The notes: generated from the letters alone by a model not told the origin. 64,000 nt of DNA from Chrysoperla carnea (GCF_905475395.1 NC_058339.1:20034001-20098000); one strand, 5' to 3'; counted from the first letter of the stretch, positions 27,901 through 41,232 are shown. Program-made: numbers and translations.

Positions 27901-29419
27901 AAAGTAATGGTAATTAGGACAGGTTGTTTTTTTGTTATTTTGATCAAGCATTATTTTACTACTGTAATATTTTAAAAGTTTAAATAGTTAATTTTCTACT
28001 TTAAAATGAATAGGTGTTGTAGTAAATATGAATCAAGCAATAATACATTATACACGTTTAAATCGTAAATAAAAAATATTTAACAAACAAAAAACCATCC
28101 GAAAGTTTTCGGTTAGTAATTCGTTAAGTGCATATCTAAAGAACCATGATGTTTTGATACAAAAAAAAAGTCCTTTATTCACCTCATTTTTTTTTTTTTT
28201 TTGTATTAAAAATTAGTTCAAATTTGTTAGCGGCGCTTAAATCGGGTGTATCAGAACAAATGGTCAATAATCGAACAGGATTTTTGATTGAGTACACCAA
28301 AACAAATTTCTAATTAAAGAATGCTCTTGAACAAGTTATCAGAGATACCGAAAAATTGTTAAAGAACTGTTGAAGAAAGAGCAAAAGTATCTCTAAGTGT
28401 TACAAACAGCAATTGATAGAGCAAATCTAAAGAGATACTTGTTCGGACACGTGTTCTTTATACCAAATACGCTTGTTGTCGTGTAGCGTATAGCTCCCTA
28501 TATTATTGGCCGTTTTTTCTGATACTCTCGGTATATATACTTATAATAGGGAATGTTTATCATCAAGTTTATCGTTCAAGCTCCCTTAACAATAACTAAG
28601 GTTATAAAACACATAAAATTTAATAGGTGGAAATGACAATAAAACATTTTAACTAGTTTATAAACGCACACGATTCATGGAATTTTGACCTCCCGTCAAA
28701 TCAGTTCTAAAAGGTGAAATTATGGTTTTGTTTTGTATTGAATAAAATTTCAGCAATGAACAGATTTTTTACTATCCAATAAGGCGCCTCGTTTTAGCTC
28801 ACCAAATTCGAAATGAGTGCTTTCGACCACTTTTACTCTAAATGTAAATTGAGAATCCAATAAAGGTAGTTCGTCACATAGGATCTGTGTAAACTAAGTA
28901 AATTTCCAAATAATAATAATGAAAATTATAATTGTCTCGTTCAAAAATTAAGAGGAGTAAAAATTATAGAGCTCATCGTCACCTACATTTACTACTTATT
29001 TGTTTATCTATTATTATCAAAATTTTTAATTTTTAATAGGCTCCAGGAGCTGTACCCTTAAAAAATAATTCGAATTACGGAATATATGGCAATATATCAT
29101 AGATCTCGCTTCTTCTAGTATTTCAAGCTCAAAAAATACTTGATTCTCATTATCTTTCCTTACATAGCTGATAATCTCAAACTTAAGTTTCTTAGCTAAA
29201 TAAGCAAGCCGTTTCCAAAAAATCCATACACCGCTCTACCAGATATAGTACAACTCAAAATAAGTTGAATAGTTTAACTTATCTTAGTGCCAAGTTGTTT
29301 GCAAATTGTGTGCAATATTTGCAAAATTATACATCGTTACAAAACCAATAGTTTTTTTTAAGAGGTAATTCACGAAAAAAACAAGTGAAAACCAACAATT
29401 GACTGAGTTAATTGTTGAA
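24973..29419. other. AT-rich sequence, no gene seen
   Basis: Small frames only. A short imperfect stem lies at 27062-27115 (arms with CGCTTGTCT / AGACAAGCG). A hydrophobic frame at 26305-26538 (minus) lacks an ATG. Nothing else was recognised. Confidence 0.5.
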
Positions 29420-29939
29420 ATACCATTTATAGACAGTGTTCATTACTCTATCACATTACACATATACCCATACATGTCACACGTACATAACTGATATTCC
29501 CATATTAATACATACTATAAAATTTGCATCTAATGTGTGACCTCGTGAGTAAACAGTGATGTTTACAATAAAATATTTCAAAAAAAGTTGTTTATTTTTT
29601 CATAAGGAATATTTTTTACATTTAAACTTTTGTTCTATCTCTAACGGTTTACAATATGGGTCCTACGGTCCTAAGACCGAATTGACCTATGTTGCTCATT
29701 TACGAATTCGACCTCACTTTTTACGTCCTGAGTGCGCTGTAAAAATTTCAGATTGATATCTTTTTCGTTTTTGAGTTATCGTGTTCACAGACGGACGGAC
29801 AACCGAAAATTGACTAATTAAATGATTCTATGAACATCTATACCAAAGTTTTTTTCATAGCATCAATATTTTTAAGCGTTACAAACTTGGGACTAAGCTT
29901 AATATACCTTGATATATATGACATACATACATGGTATAA
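29420..29939 (+). mobile_element. ~480-520-bp MITE family (ATACCATGTATA ends), copy B
   Basis: Left end ATACCATTTATA, right end TACATGGTATA. The interior shares CTAACGGTTTACAATATGGG, ATTGACCTATGTTGCTCATT and GCGTTACAAACTTGGGACTA with copy C in asrij intron 3. Confidence 0.75.
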
Positions 29940-32900
29940 AAAAATATCGTATGTACGTACATCTACGTGTGATGAAAATTAAATAAGTTCCATCCATTCA
30001 AGTTTGTTTATAAAAACTGTTTATAAAATAGAAATTTTGCTTACATGGTTGATACCTCTTTGTAACATTTAATGGTTTGTATACAATAACGAATTTTTTG
30101 TGGTCATGAAAAAAACTATATAAAAATCTTTTCCATTCAAATTTTTACATTAATGAAACCTTGCGTAGTTTGTGGTTTTTTCCCTTGTATTTGCAATAAA
30201 ATTTTTACTTCCGTTATAATCGTAAACAAGGTAATAATTCAACAAATAATTTTCAGATCATGAACAATCTTTCGTTGTAGAATAATAATTTTTTGTCGAT
30301 ATATCATATCAATTACCCATTTAAACATAATTTAAAAACCTGAAAGTCAAAGTCAAGTTTGAAGAACAAAACTCTTAAAACCTTAGAGCCCCTTAATTTT
30401 TTTGAGTTTTTAACTATTGATCAGGGATTATTAATCTAAACTACATCCCCATTAACTGCAGCCCCAATCTGCAGCGCTCGCTAAACACAAATTTTACTTC
30501 TATCTCTTGGACATGCCTCCGGCATTGGAGGTCGCTGCGCTCGCATATAGCTTAAATAAATACCTGTTCCCAATTCTAGATAAATATGGTGGGAGCGCAA
30601 ATAAATACATAGTGTATATGCAGATGTAATGTTATGCACTATTTATATGCATTTCCACCATTTATTGCATTGTAATTCGCATTGTAATTCGCGTTCGAAA
30701 AATGATACAATGAACATTTTAATCAACATTTGATGAACCCATCATTTACGGAAGTGTAGCAAATTTTATATAAAAACCAATAAAAACCCCAATTTGTAGT
30801 GACATCATTGTAAATAACAGAAAAAAACAAATTTTAAAAAAATGTATCTTGTATGAACCTTTTACCCTTTTAGTAAAAGTAGAAAAATAACTCACTTCTG
30901 ATTTTAGTAGTGTCATAAATTTTACCCATTTTTTATGGTACGTTAATAGCATCATAGCATATTAAAAGATAAATAGATCAAAAAACAAATAGTATTCGAC
31001 AACTACAATTTTCCAATAGTAAAATCATGTAATACATAATGGATATGTTTATGCATATATGATGAGTTCCTACACATCAATCATCAAGTATTCATAATTT
31101 TTATAAAACTATTTCAAAAATAATCTGCTTAACCCTAAAAAAATATACATTAGATACTAAAGTATGAACTCTTTATAATTCTTTTTTTTTTATACTAAAT
31201 AAAATGTAGAATATAAATGTAAAAAAAATCAAATTCGAGCTTCCGTTCATTTTCCAACCTACCTGCCTACTCTTCTTAGTGGCGTTCTAGATTCGTACGA
31301 AGCGTTCCTATTCTGACTTTTCTTTGAATTCCGAAATATGATCTCTTTAAGGAGATTGTTTCACTGGCTGGAAATACCTAAATTGTGCATTTTTATTTTA
31401 AATTTACATTGCCGACAAAAGTATCTCCTTAATTCAATCAAATAAGTATTTGACTTCTTAAAAATTAAAGTATAGCAAGAAAATATTATCTTAATTCAAT
31501 TATTTTTTTAGTTTTAACTTGACCTAAATAACAATTCTTTACTTGATTTTTAGTCAGAAGTCAACAACATAAGAATGAACAATAGAAAAATGCTTATTAA
31601 TTGAATAATGGTTTAACTGTTGCGATTTTAATGATATGGAGTATACATTAATATAGGGTAGAAAAGTTAATTTGGAAAAATTAATGGAGTTTTGTTTTTT
31701 AGCGTTTTCAAAATCGAACGCGTCTCTACTCTACCATGAACGATGTGCTATTAGTATCTTGAATTCATTTAATATCATATCAAACAAAATGTTTATGTTG
31801 ATTGAAAAAATATTACAGTGGGAAAATTTTAAGATGTTGACAATAAAGTTTTTGTTGAAACACGTGCATCAATTTATTTAAAAGTATAAAGTAACATTTT
31901 GAAATTGAATAGATAGACATGCATATAAATAGGCAAGATGACTTGGCAATCGTATGACAAAATTTTGTCATTTTACCTCTATATTCAGGTTCACGCAAAA
32001 AACGCTCTAAAACAAAAGCTCATCAATTTTTACAAATCATTTTATACCATCTTAAAATTATAAATTATATTTTTAATTAAATAAAGAAAATTGTATTTTC
32101 ACGAACTTAAATTGTAATTTTATTTAAATAAAGAAATTTAACTAAATGTAACAAAAAAATAATTCTAGTAAGCTTCAATTGTTGGTGGTTGCTCATTCTG
32201 GAACAGTTCCTCTCTTTCCCGATACTTCTCTTTTCAGATTAACTCACAAAAAAATGGCAAATTATAAGATTCGATTAATTTATAACTTATAGTGCAACTA
32301 ATAAGGTGGGATGCATAAGAAAAGTTGGGATACATAATTAATACTCGTTCTAAATTGGTGGTAATAACGGATCCTCTGTGTTAAATTTTTGAAACGATTT
32401 TCCAAACGATTGGGTCATGTATCTAATTCATAGAGGTCTTTCTATAGACATGCAGTTTGGTGTTACATACTTTGACATCACATCAGTGTTAAAATGATAA
32501 CAAAATGTGGAACACTTCATTGAATTGAGAATATGGTTTGAAAAAAATTGAATATAGAAGTAAAAGTAAAGTACTTCATTCAATGATGATATAAAGGTAC
32601 TAAAGGTACTTCTTACAACAGTACCTTCAGTAGATACGGTGACTATTACCAACGATAGACTTTCCACACACTCACCTTCTTTCTATATAGGTACTGGGTA
32701 GTATATATGTCGAAGATGGATTACGGAATCAACTGTTTTACATTCAGGGGTAACGCTCTCAAATTAAATAATTATTTTAGGGAATATTAGCAAAAAACGA
32801 TATACCTTTTTTTCATCTTTAATTGTTTTTAACTTTTGCAATTTTTTATGTTCTGAAAAATGCATGTGGTGCATTTTTCTAGGCATCGTTCCGAATCCAA

Positions 32901-34643
32901 CGATTTTTACGATCAGTATTTCTATATTTCACCAATTAGAACTTCTGACTACTAAGATAAGCTATTCTGTATTACGCCTAAGCTTGAATTTTAGCTTTAT
33001 TAAGCGTAGCGTAATAGCAATCTGGTCGTACTTTTTCAGCTGTTCATACAACGGACTGTTTTGTAATACAACTAACGGTTTTATAAAAAAAAAACTGAGT
33101 CGCCAATCTATCTGTGACAGATACATAACATACGAGCCATTATATCATATTATAGTTGTAAATGTACTTGAAAGTATGAAATAAAATTGTTAATATAGCA
33201 GTATTTTTTAAGTATACCTAATATACAGGATCCTTATGAAGTTTGAAACTCCCCTTAGTTGAGAAACTAAAATTGGAGATGGAGAAAAATGACAACCTAC
33301 ATACTGAGACTGAAAATAGAGTGTTCTCTTGCAATTTTGTGGGGCAAAACCGATTTTTATGAAACTTGATTGAGCTTCTTTTCTCCTCTAAATCAAAAGT
33401 AATATACGTTTGGTGTGTGCTTTTTATTTTAAGGGGGTAAAAACCACTCTTTTTACTAGAAATCCAGAAAAATTCATCTAACCATTTTATTGATGAAAAT
33501 AATATTGAAATTACGTAAATCTAAGAACATTTCAACTCTTTTAAAACCACCCCTCGCAACGAAAAAAAAAAGAAAGTTTTTTTCAACAATTTGGAATATT
33601 GCTATGATGAATTAAGATCGTTTTAAAGTTTTTTAGACATTTCTAATCACGTTTTTAGACATTTCTAAATTACGTCGTTGTAGACCAAAGCTGGAATGTG
33701 ACCTTAAATTGAACTCCAACATAATAATTTTAGCGTACAAAATCAGTTGGCTTTTACTTTTATTATCGCTTATATATAAATCTTGAACCTTCGGTATTTC
33801 GATCAAAATTCATTTTCGGATATAACTTTTTTTTATATACACTCGGTATACTAGATATAAAATCGAATCTAGATATAAAAAAAGCTATATCTAACAAAAA
33901 TACTAGTATACCTATAAACATAGAAGAATAACAATTTTATTGAAACTAAGTTCTTTATTACGTGTTGGGCGGATGAGGGCTAGACAAAAATATATATCGC
34001 TGTGTAAATTATTAAACTTTGTTCTTTTTTTTCAGTTTTTAATTAACGCAATGAAGTTTTGGTTTTTTAAACCATTTTATTATATTTATAAATACCTGTA
34101 TAAGGTGTCTTTTTTAAGTTGACATATGCATGAAACTCGAAAAATTTTATCGATACAAAATCTCAAGCCAAAAAAGCTGGGTCTATAGGCGCAGACCCCC
34201 GTTAGTAAAAGAACATCAAAACATTAGTTCAATTGTGCTTATAATACTTACTTTCGCCCGCAGCTCTAATTGAACTTTGATGTACTAATTGAATGTACGC
34301 ATCATAAACATATGGTTTAATGAAAGCCCACTAATAGTTTTAAATCATAATAATTATAAAACCTATTAAATATTGGTAAATAGAACGCTCATTAATTGAT
34401 TATGTTTTGTGGTTGTATTATTGAATAACCAACCTCCATCATGAGCCAGTACTAATGATAAAACAATTCTATCGTAATGTCGTATTACTATATCAAAAAT
34501 TACACTAGCTTACATGATTTGTATACTCCAACTGAAAGTTGTAAATTATTGTTTATGTTGACAAGAGTTACCCAGAAAAAATAATTAAACAAATCTATCA
34601 CACTTGGTTTTAGAAATATTAATACAATCAATAACAAAAAGAA
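29940..34643. other. AT-rich sequence, no supported gene
   Basis: No exon chain. The longest frame, 32864-33184 (plus, 106 codons), is Phe/Ile/Ser-rich without a recognisable domain. A GC-richer patch at 30470-30540 (GACATGCCTCCGGCATTGG) may be a repeat remnant. Confidence 0.5.
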
Positions 34644-34928
34644 AACCGACTTCAAAAGAAAAACTTTTCGAAAACAAATTAAAATATGCACTAAAAAGTA
34701 AAAAAATAACGATAATAATACAGTTAAAATAATTGTTATTTTTGGAGTCGGTGTCAACGATAAGGTCAGAACTCAATCAAAATAAAATGGGACCACACGG
34801 GAAGCACCAGCTTTCAAATAGATAAAGAATCATCAAAATCGGTTCACCCAGTCAAAAGTTCTGAAGTAACAAACCTAAAAAAAAACGGTCGAATTGAGAA
34901 CCTCCTTTTTTTTGGTTTGAAGTCGGTT
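34644..34928. mobile_element. TIR element with AACCGACTTCAAA ends, ~285 bp
   Basis: The left end AACCGACTTCAAA is matched by the inverted TTTGAAGTCGGTT at the right end. The interior contains ATCATCAAAATCGGTTCACC and GGTCGAATTGAGAACCTCC. It is non-autonomous. A partial relative lies at 8358. Confidence 0.75.
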
Positions 34929-35014
34929 AAAAATGGATTCTCTCCATAATACTGATGAACCAGAAAGGTATACATTATCTTGTATAGACCATATAGAGAG
35001 TGATTCGGTGATTT

Positions 35015-35106
35015 GATGAACACCTATACCAAAATTTTGTTGGTAGCATCAATATTTTTAAGCGTTACAAACTTGGGACTAAACTTAATATACCTTGATA
35101 TATTTA
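35015..35106 (+). repeat. Fragment of the ATACC-end MITE, copy D
   Basis: ATGAACACCTATACCAAAAT, AGCGTTACAAACTTGGGACT and AATATACCTTGATATAT match the right end of copies B and C. It supplies the first ~30 codons of an apparent 96-codon open frame, so that frame's start is not genuine. Confidence 0.75.
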
Positions 35107-35512
35107 AAAATTCGTTTCAAAGCATTAGGATTCCAAAATCGGCAAATGTACTCGACCTATTTCAGTTTTCAGGCCTTTTACTACATGAACCAAATGTTGG
35201 TGCCAAGAACTTGGTTATCGATGTCCAGGCAGTGAAAAAAATAGTTCAGATGAACCGGCGATTTATTAATGGTAGTGAATCAACTGTTATAAATGAATAC
35301 TAGAGTATCGGAAGCATGCGACCGATTTGTACCCTAATATACAAATATTCTCTTACAAATACTGACACCTCGATCAGTGTAGCTAGCGCAGAGAGTTTGT
35401 TGGGTAAAATATTGAATGCATACACAAAGATGTTAACCTGAATATCGATGCCATTATCAACGCTTTCACAAAAAAAAACGAAAGCTTGGCTTTGTTATAT
35501 AAGTAAATACAT
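35107..35512 (+). pseudogene. Decayed hAT-like transposase C-terminal end
   Basis: After the MITE fragment the plus-strand frame reads on for about 65 codons to a stop at 35301. In the same frame it then resumes with TSISVASAESLLGK, which resembles the hAT dimerisation-region motif (VASAERSFSKLK in many hAT proteins). A further frame change gives NLNIDAIINAFTKKNESL near 35437-35490, like the C-terminal end of such proteins. At least one in-frame stop and one frameshift make it a pseudogene. The assignment rests on short motif resemblance only. Confidence 0.4.
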
Positions 35513-36683
35513 ATTGATATTGGCGATATATTGATCTATTTAGTTTTGATAATTTTATTAATTTAGTGTATATTAATTTCATGGATTATTTAGCATATTC
35601 AACACACAATAATTACTAAATCATTACCTGCTATATCCATGATTGCGTTATTAAACAGTACATTAATAGGTGTTTAATACCTTTGTATATTACAGATGGT
35701 AAAAGATATAATTACTATGTGTGAAATTCCTTTTTGAATGATGTATTAATGTTGACTCTTTAAGGATGATTGAAAATTTAAATACTGTGTCTATGAGAAT
35801 TTTGATAATCTGAAATCCTAATTAAATTGAAATAATGCATGAAATAATGTGTTTTGACTTCCCAAGTTTTTTATTTCTATACATAAAATGTGACAAGTAC
35901 TTAAACTTAAACAAACAAAGCAATGCTTTTTGACCAAATGATTTTAAAAGGATGAACTTCTTAAGCTTAGTACGAAAACCAAAGCATTTTTAGATTTAGT
36001 GTTGAAATTATTTGTACCTTATTTTCAACTTTGATCATAAATTTTGTTATAACTTCATGAATGTAGACGAAAAATAAGAATAATATTTTTCGATATCTTC
36101 CTTGGTTTTCGAAATATCGAAAGGGAAATAATTAAACATAATTATCAATTTTTGGATTTTTGAAAATTAGGTACTCCAGATATCGAAAAATTGAATTCTT
36201 ACTGTTCGTCTTATATTGTCAAGTTGTAACTAAATTCACCATCATAATTGAAATTATATATTTTTTAATTTATGTTCCCACTACCGTGCTCATACATCTT
36301 TAATTAGTGGGGGGGCAGTGGGTTTTTTTTTTCAATATTAAGGTTTTATGGTACTTTACTTGAAAAGAAATCTTTAAAGATAATCATTATCTATAACGTT
36401 GTATGCCTTCTGGTAAATAAGGTTTGTCTTCGTATAGTTGTTATCTCATACATTACAACATCTATCGTGAAACTAGAAAATGAATCACTGAAAATTGTTG
36501 TATCCGGAGTACATCTTACTTTACAAACAAACGATACGTTTGCATCCCCGATAAACAACCATAAACACGCCGCATATCGTCAGATTTTAATTCATAAACT
36601 ACTTCCGTGAGATTTTAGTAATAAATGTCTAATTATCATCAACATTGATTATTCAAGTGCCTCAAGTAACAATTTAAACATAC
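35513..36683. other. AT-rich sequence, no gene seen
   Basis: A weak foldback is visible at about 36062-36220 (arms with GACGAAAAATAAG and its approximate complement). No coding signal. Confidence 0.5.
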
Positions 36684-36990
36684 ACTAGCTCAACCCGTGC
36701 AGAATTCCACAGTGTGGTACTCGTGGTAACAAAATTTACTTTTTTTTTGTTTATAGGCAATTTTATTACAGATTTGTTATACAAATTACATATAAATAAT
36801 ATTAAATCTTAATATTATTTCTCTACACGGTACATTTTTAGACCGTGAATCTATGTTTCGTTAGTAGCCAGCAAGTTTGATAAACTTGAAAATGAAGGGT
36901 AACTCATGGAATTTGAAAAAGGAATAAGGAAGATCTTGCGTGAATAGGAAAAAACAGACTAGGGAAATAATATATAAGATATTATCTATC
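36684..36990 (+). repeat. Dispersed repeat shared with Mtch intron 2, copy 1
   Basis: It begins ACTAGCTCAACCCGTGC. It shares TATACAAATTACATA, TTTTTAGACCGTGA, CATGGAATTTGA and GGAATAAGGAAGATC with 50645-50980. The right half folds back (AATATTATTTCTCTA against AGGGAAATAATATATA). Confidence 0.7.
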
Positions 36991-37712
36991 TGCCTATCAC
37001 TTGTAATTACATGTCAAGATTAGATGTAGGTAAACTAAATTTATAATGTATACGTATAATAGCATGCAATTATAAGCATCATTCATTCTATAATATAATT
37101 AAAATCAATAATTATTGATATTAAATAACAAGTAACATTTCAAGCATTCTCAATTGAAGGGGTAAGAAATAAGAATCTAAAGAGTATAAATGATAAATTA
37201 CAGAAGTAGAGATATTTAAATTTAATGCTTTGCATTTTGTATTAAAGTCCTTAAAAAAATACTCCAAATAATTTCACACAAACTTCTATCCCCATTTTAC
37301 ATTAAAATTACTTTTTTGTTTCTTTAAAAGACTAAACAAAATTTCGAGTTCCCAAAATTTGTCAGAGGGATTTAAATAGACGATTAGTCACTAAAATTGT
37401 ATGATCGATATAGTAAATCGTAAAATGGAGGCACTTCCCCCTCCTATTTTTTATAAGGGTTTTGTGCATTTACATTTAGTACGTGATACTGAACCTATTT
37501 AAATAAAAAAATAACTCCTGTAATTTAATGCAGAAAAAATTCTCTGTAGTCTGAAGTAATGTATCCATTCATGTGTTCACGTTGCTGCACATGAATCTAT
37601 TTTCACTTCTCATTTGTCACTAAAGGTAGAACAGAACTTAATCGCAAAGTTGTTTAAAACCTCTTGATATGTTGTTCCATGTTATACAATGTACAGTTTA
37701 CTAAATATTATA
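36991..37712. other. AT-rich sequence, no gene seen
   Basis: No frames or repeats of note. Confidence 0.5.
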
Positions 37713-38026
37713 CAGGGACAGGAAAAAGTTTCACAACGCTTAAATTACTTTTAATCGGTTCACTTTTTTTCTAAATGTTAAAATTGTTTTTTGAAAAAAA
37801 TGATGAACTCAATCATTTCTGGAAAAATTTTCTTCGCGGGCGTATAATTATTCAAAAGTAGTTGATTTGAGTATTCCGTCACACTCACCCTTCACAAAGT
37901 TGGTAAATTAGTGGTGTTAAACGACTCATATTATAATCACCTGGGACTCGCTAAATTAAATTTTAGTCTTTTATCTTAATCCGTCTAAAAGTATTTGAAT
38001 GGTCGAGGAACTTTTTTCTATCAGTG
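37713..38026. mobile_element. Tc1/mariner-like MITE, 314 bp
   Basis: The left end CAGGGACAGGAAAAAGTT and the right end AACTTTTTTCTATCAGTG are imperfect inverted repeats. They are flanked on both sides by TA, the Tc1/mariner target-site duplication. Inverted similarity extends about 45 bases, ending in ACTTTTAATCGG / CCGTCTAAAAGT. There is no transposase. Confidence 0.7.
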
Positions 38027-38231
38027 TATTATACAATAGGTCACATTACCTAATTTGAAGTAGACACAATATGTGTTACAAAAGATAATATAATTAACGA
38101 GCATCTGGACATCTCTTAGGAAGATTGTATTTCTTAGTAAGTATTAATAGCGTCTATGTCATAGGATAATTTAGTTTTAAACTTTCAAAGACAGAAATGT
38201 AGTTACTATTAATGAAACATTTATTAAATTA

Positions 38232-39447
38232 CTAGCTTGATACCCGCCTGCTTCACTGGGCCTAAAAGTGTCTAAAAGTCTATAAAACCACCGCTTTATA
38301 GACTCCACCTCTCTTGGTTACACTCATCTCTTTTCATAACCGAACGTATGTACAAATAACAAGTTTCATAATTTCAAAAACACACTGTATATATTTTCTG
38401 TTTCGTATATTGTCCATTGAAACGAACAACCAGATTGCAGCATACAGTGTTCTCTTACTCTATCGAGTATGTAGGTGTTTACATGTAAGAAGAGAAGTAG
38501 CTGTATTGTAACGTCGTTTTAATCGTACCACTTTCTAGTTTTTCTTGAAAATAGGCAATTATTTCTACACTGACAACATTAAACAAAGCTCCAATGATCG
38601 CCTCTAACTATTCATAATTGTAAATGGCATCTGTTTTACTATTTTTTTTTATCGGATACACCTGGTACTTAGGGAGGTATGAGCACTAAGGCAATTATAA
38701 ATAAAATCTTGTTTTTTTTATATAGAAGTTGGATTAAGTCTAAATCAATTCTGTAAATTTAAGAAATTTAAGGAAGGGGGTCTTTTTATATAACACTAGC
38801 TGTGAACTACCCGCTTTGCTGGGCAACATTCCCACTTTCACCCCTCCCCCCATATTCCATATCCTTTTCTAGGTTACTATCTATCACCTAACTAAATTTC
38901 ATCAAAATCCGTTCAGCCGTTTAGGCATGATAGAGCAAAACTCACAGCAAAAACCATAAAAAAATCACTAACTCAATTCGGTTTTCTGCCTACTTCCTAC
39001 CCCCTAAGTACGATGACGTGATCATTTTGATCTTATATCCGTTTTTAGGTAACCATCTATTACCTTACTAAATTTCATCAAAATCTGTTCAGCCGTTTAG
39101 ACGTGAAAGAGCAAAAGTCCCAACAAAAACGACTAAAAATCACTAACTCAATTTAGTTATCTGCCTACTGCCTACCCCCTAAGAACAATGGCGTGATTAT
39201 TTATAGCCTATGACCATTTCTAAGTTATCATCTATCACCATACCAAATTTCATCAAAATCCGTTCAGCCGTTTAGGCGTGAAAGAGTAACAGACAGACAG
39301 ACAGAGAGACAGACAGAGTTACTTTCGCATTTATAATATTAGTATGGATTAAATAAAAAGAGAGCCAGAGAGGTGAAGGCTAGAACAAGTGGTCTTTATC
39401 AGTATTTATTTTTAAGTCCAGCGAAGCGAGTGGGTATCAAGCTAGTA
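38232..39447. mobile_element. Composite element bounded by inverted TAGCTTGATACCC ends
   Basis: The left end ACTAGCTTGATACCCGCC is inverted as GGGTATCAAGCTAGT at the right end (about 30 bases of inverted similarity). Inside lies an RTE/SINE-like tail with three tandem ~175-bp units (see next entry). It may be one element or two copies of the same end facing each other. Confidence 0.5.
38800..39355 (+). repeat. Three ~175-bp tandem units with an RTE/SINE-like 3' tail
   Basis: TTTCATCAAAATC(C/T)GTTCAGCCGTTTAG recurs with anchors at about 38900, 39077 and 39251. The last unit is followed by GACAGACAGACAG and ACTTTCGCATTTATAATATT, a tail common at the 3' ends of insect RTE-type retroelements and their SINEs. 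Confidence 0.65.
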
Positions 39448-40154
39448 GATTATATACACAATGGAATCCGAAAGTGAGATGAAACATTTTAAAGTACTTA
39501 ATTTAGGACTGAATGGTTCAGTGGTTGGTTTATATTTTTCAATTACGGTTTACATAAATTATATGATTAGTTATAACACTTTCAATATGGGTCAACAATT
39601 TTGTTTTGTTTATGTTATGAAATTTGAATAAACAATTTAATAGTTTTTTGGTTTAGTTAGAATCATTTAAATTTCAAACCATATTTACATATTTTATTGA
39701 ATCTCATAAAATTCAATTTATATATTAATAAATTTATTCAAAATAATTAAATTATATTCGAATTTTCAATACAATGATATATAAAGGATTATGACAAATT
39801 GGATAGAAATGAAAAGTTCCCAAACTTTAAACATATTTATATATTATTTTTTGCACAAAAATCGCTCTTTAAATGCTTATTCAATATTTATTTCTCAATA
39901 TTTGTATTGTGAAGTTACTTTACGTTATGAAGGATGTCATTCCAACTGATTTCACAGTAATAATTTTGGTTCCAAAAAAGGGCTCTTCTCCCATACAAAC
40001 GATCAGGTCCGTAACTAGGGCGTGGCAAAGACGGCACCCGCCACCGGCGCATAAGAAATAGAGGTGCAAAACAAAACGTATGTTTTATACGTAAAATAAA
40101 AACTTAGTAAAGAATCATGTAAAAGGCGCTCATTAATTTAAATAAATTTAGAAA
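39448..40154. other. AT-rich sequence, no gene seen
   Basis: A short GC-richer patch near 39985-40060 may be repeat-derived. No supported gene. Confidence 0.5.
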
Positions 40155-40715
40155 AAGCGATTTTTTTGCTAGCTATCATTTATGGGCTTAATTTCGGGAC
40201 CAGGACTCCAAATTCTTGAAATCTATTATAGCAAGGTTACTTTTGACCACAAATTTGAAAAGTATGGCCCAAATTTAGTAGGATTCCATATTTGGTTTAT
40301 CAAAATTGGGTAAAATTTGGGAAAGATAGAGTAAAATTAAACCAATTTTTTGGATTTTGATGACGTCATGAAGTTAAAAAATTCAATTTTTTTGATAACA
40401 GAGGCATATTTGATCCGGTTTTATTGGAATTTTTTTTGAAACCCACTAATTTTGGGTCATTCTTTTCAGCTGTGATGCTAGTTTCTCGCTAGTTATCCCT
40501 TATGTGCTCAATTCCATGACCGAGATTCCACATTCTGGAAACCAATTAGAGCTAGGTTAATTTTGATCACAAATTTGAAAAGTATGACCCAAAATTAGTA
40601 GGATTACATACTTGGTTTATCAAAATTGGGTAAAATTTGGATGTGATAAAGCAAAATTAAATTTTTTGGATTCTAATGACGTCATAAAGTAAAAAAATTC
40701 GATTTTTTTTTCTCT
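40155..40715 (-). repeat. Satellite-like ~320-bp repeat, inverse locus
   Basis: About 1.7 units of the family at 13375-14530 in opposite orientation. Anchors are TGACGTCAT at about 40360 and 40678 and the CAGGACTCCAAATTC-type block at about 40200 and 40520. Confidence 0.75.
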
Positions 40716-41232
40716 TTTATTTATAATTTTTTAATGATTCAATTTTTAGATATTGAATCAATTTTTAGCGATGGATTGATTCGATTTCAATTGAATGGTT
40801 AAATACCCTTTTTTTTTTGCAACACAGGCATACCTTCAAAAAGAGGTAACACGATACATCTCATATATTATACTACATTTACGCAGGTAAAATAATAATA
40901 TTTATAGATTATAATATTTACCTCTTCAATTCGTTAAATATTAAATATATGTAATAGCCGAATAAAAGCAGTGCTATGATTGATTTTCTTTTGAATTATT
41001 ATAAATAATAAAAATACAATAATGTCTTTTTTATTATATGCCTATAACTTATTGTATATTTTAATAATTAGTTTACATAATCAACAATTGACAATCACAT
41101 ATGTGTTCATTTCCTTTATACAGAGGTGAAATAAATTATTTTTCTTGTATTTTTAAGTTGTGACAAAAGTTTCTTTAAATTTCCCCATTTTTCATTAACC
41201 GTAGAACTTCAATGAAACGATCAATGTTAAAG
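40716..41232. other. AT-rich sequence, no gene seen
   Basis: Low-complexity DNA with a few ATTGAATCA repeats. No coding signal. Confidence 0.5.

Noticed and set aside
30470..30545. GC-richer patch considered as a tRNA gene
   Set aside because: I could not fold it into a cloverleaf with T-arm and anticodon features, so it looks like a repeat remnant.
32864..33184. 106-codon plus-strand frame
   Set aside because: Phe/Ile/Ser-rich composition expected from AT-rich DNA, with no domain, splice partners or repeats to support coding.
35013..35303. 96-codon open frame beginning with a hydrophobic, signal-like N-terminus
   Set aside because: The N-terminal part is translated MITE sequence also found at 29820-29930 and 46965-47050, and the rest is a decayed element, so it is not a host gene.
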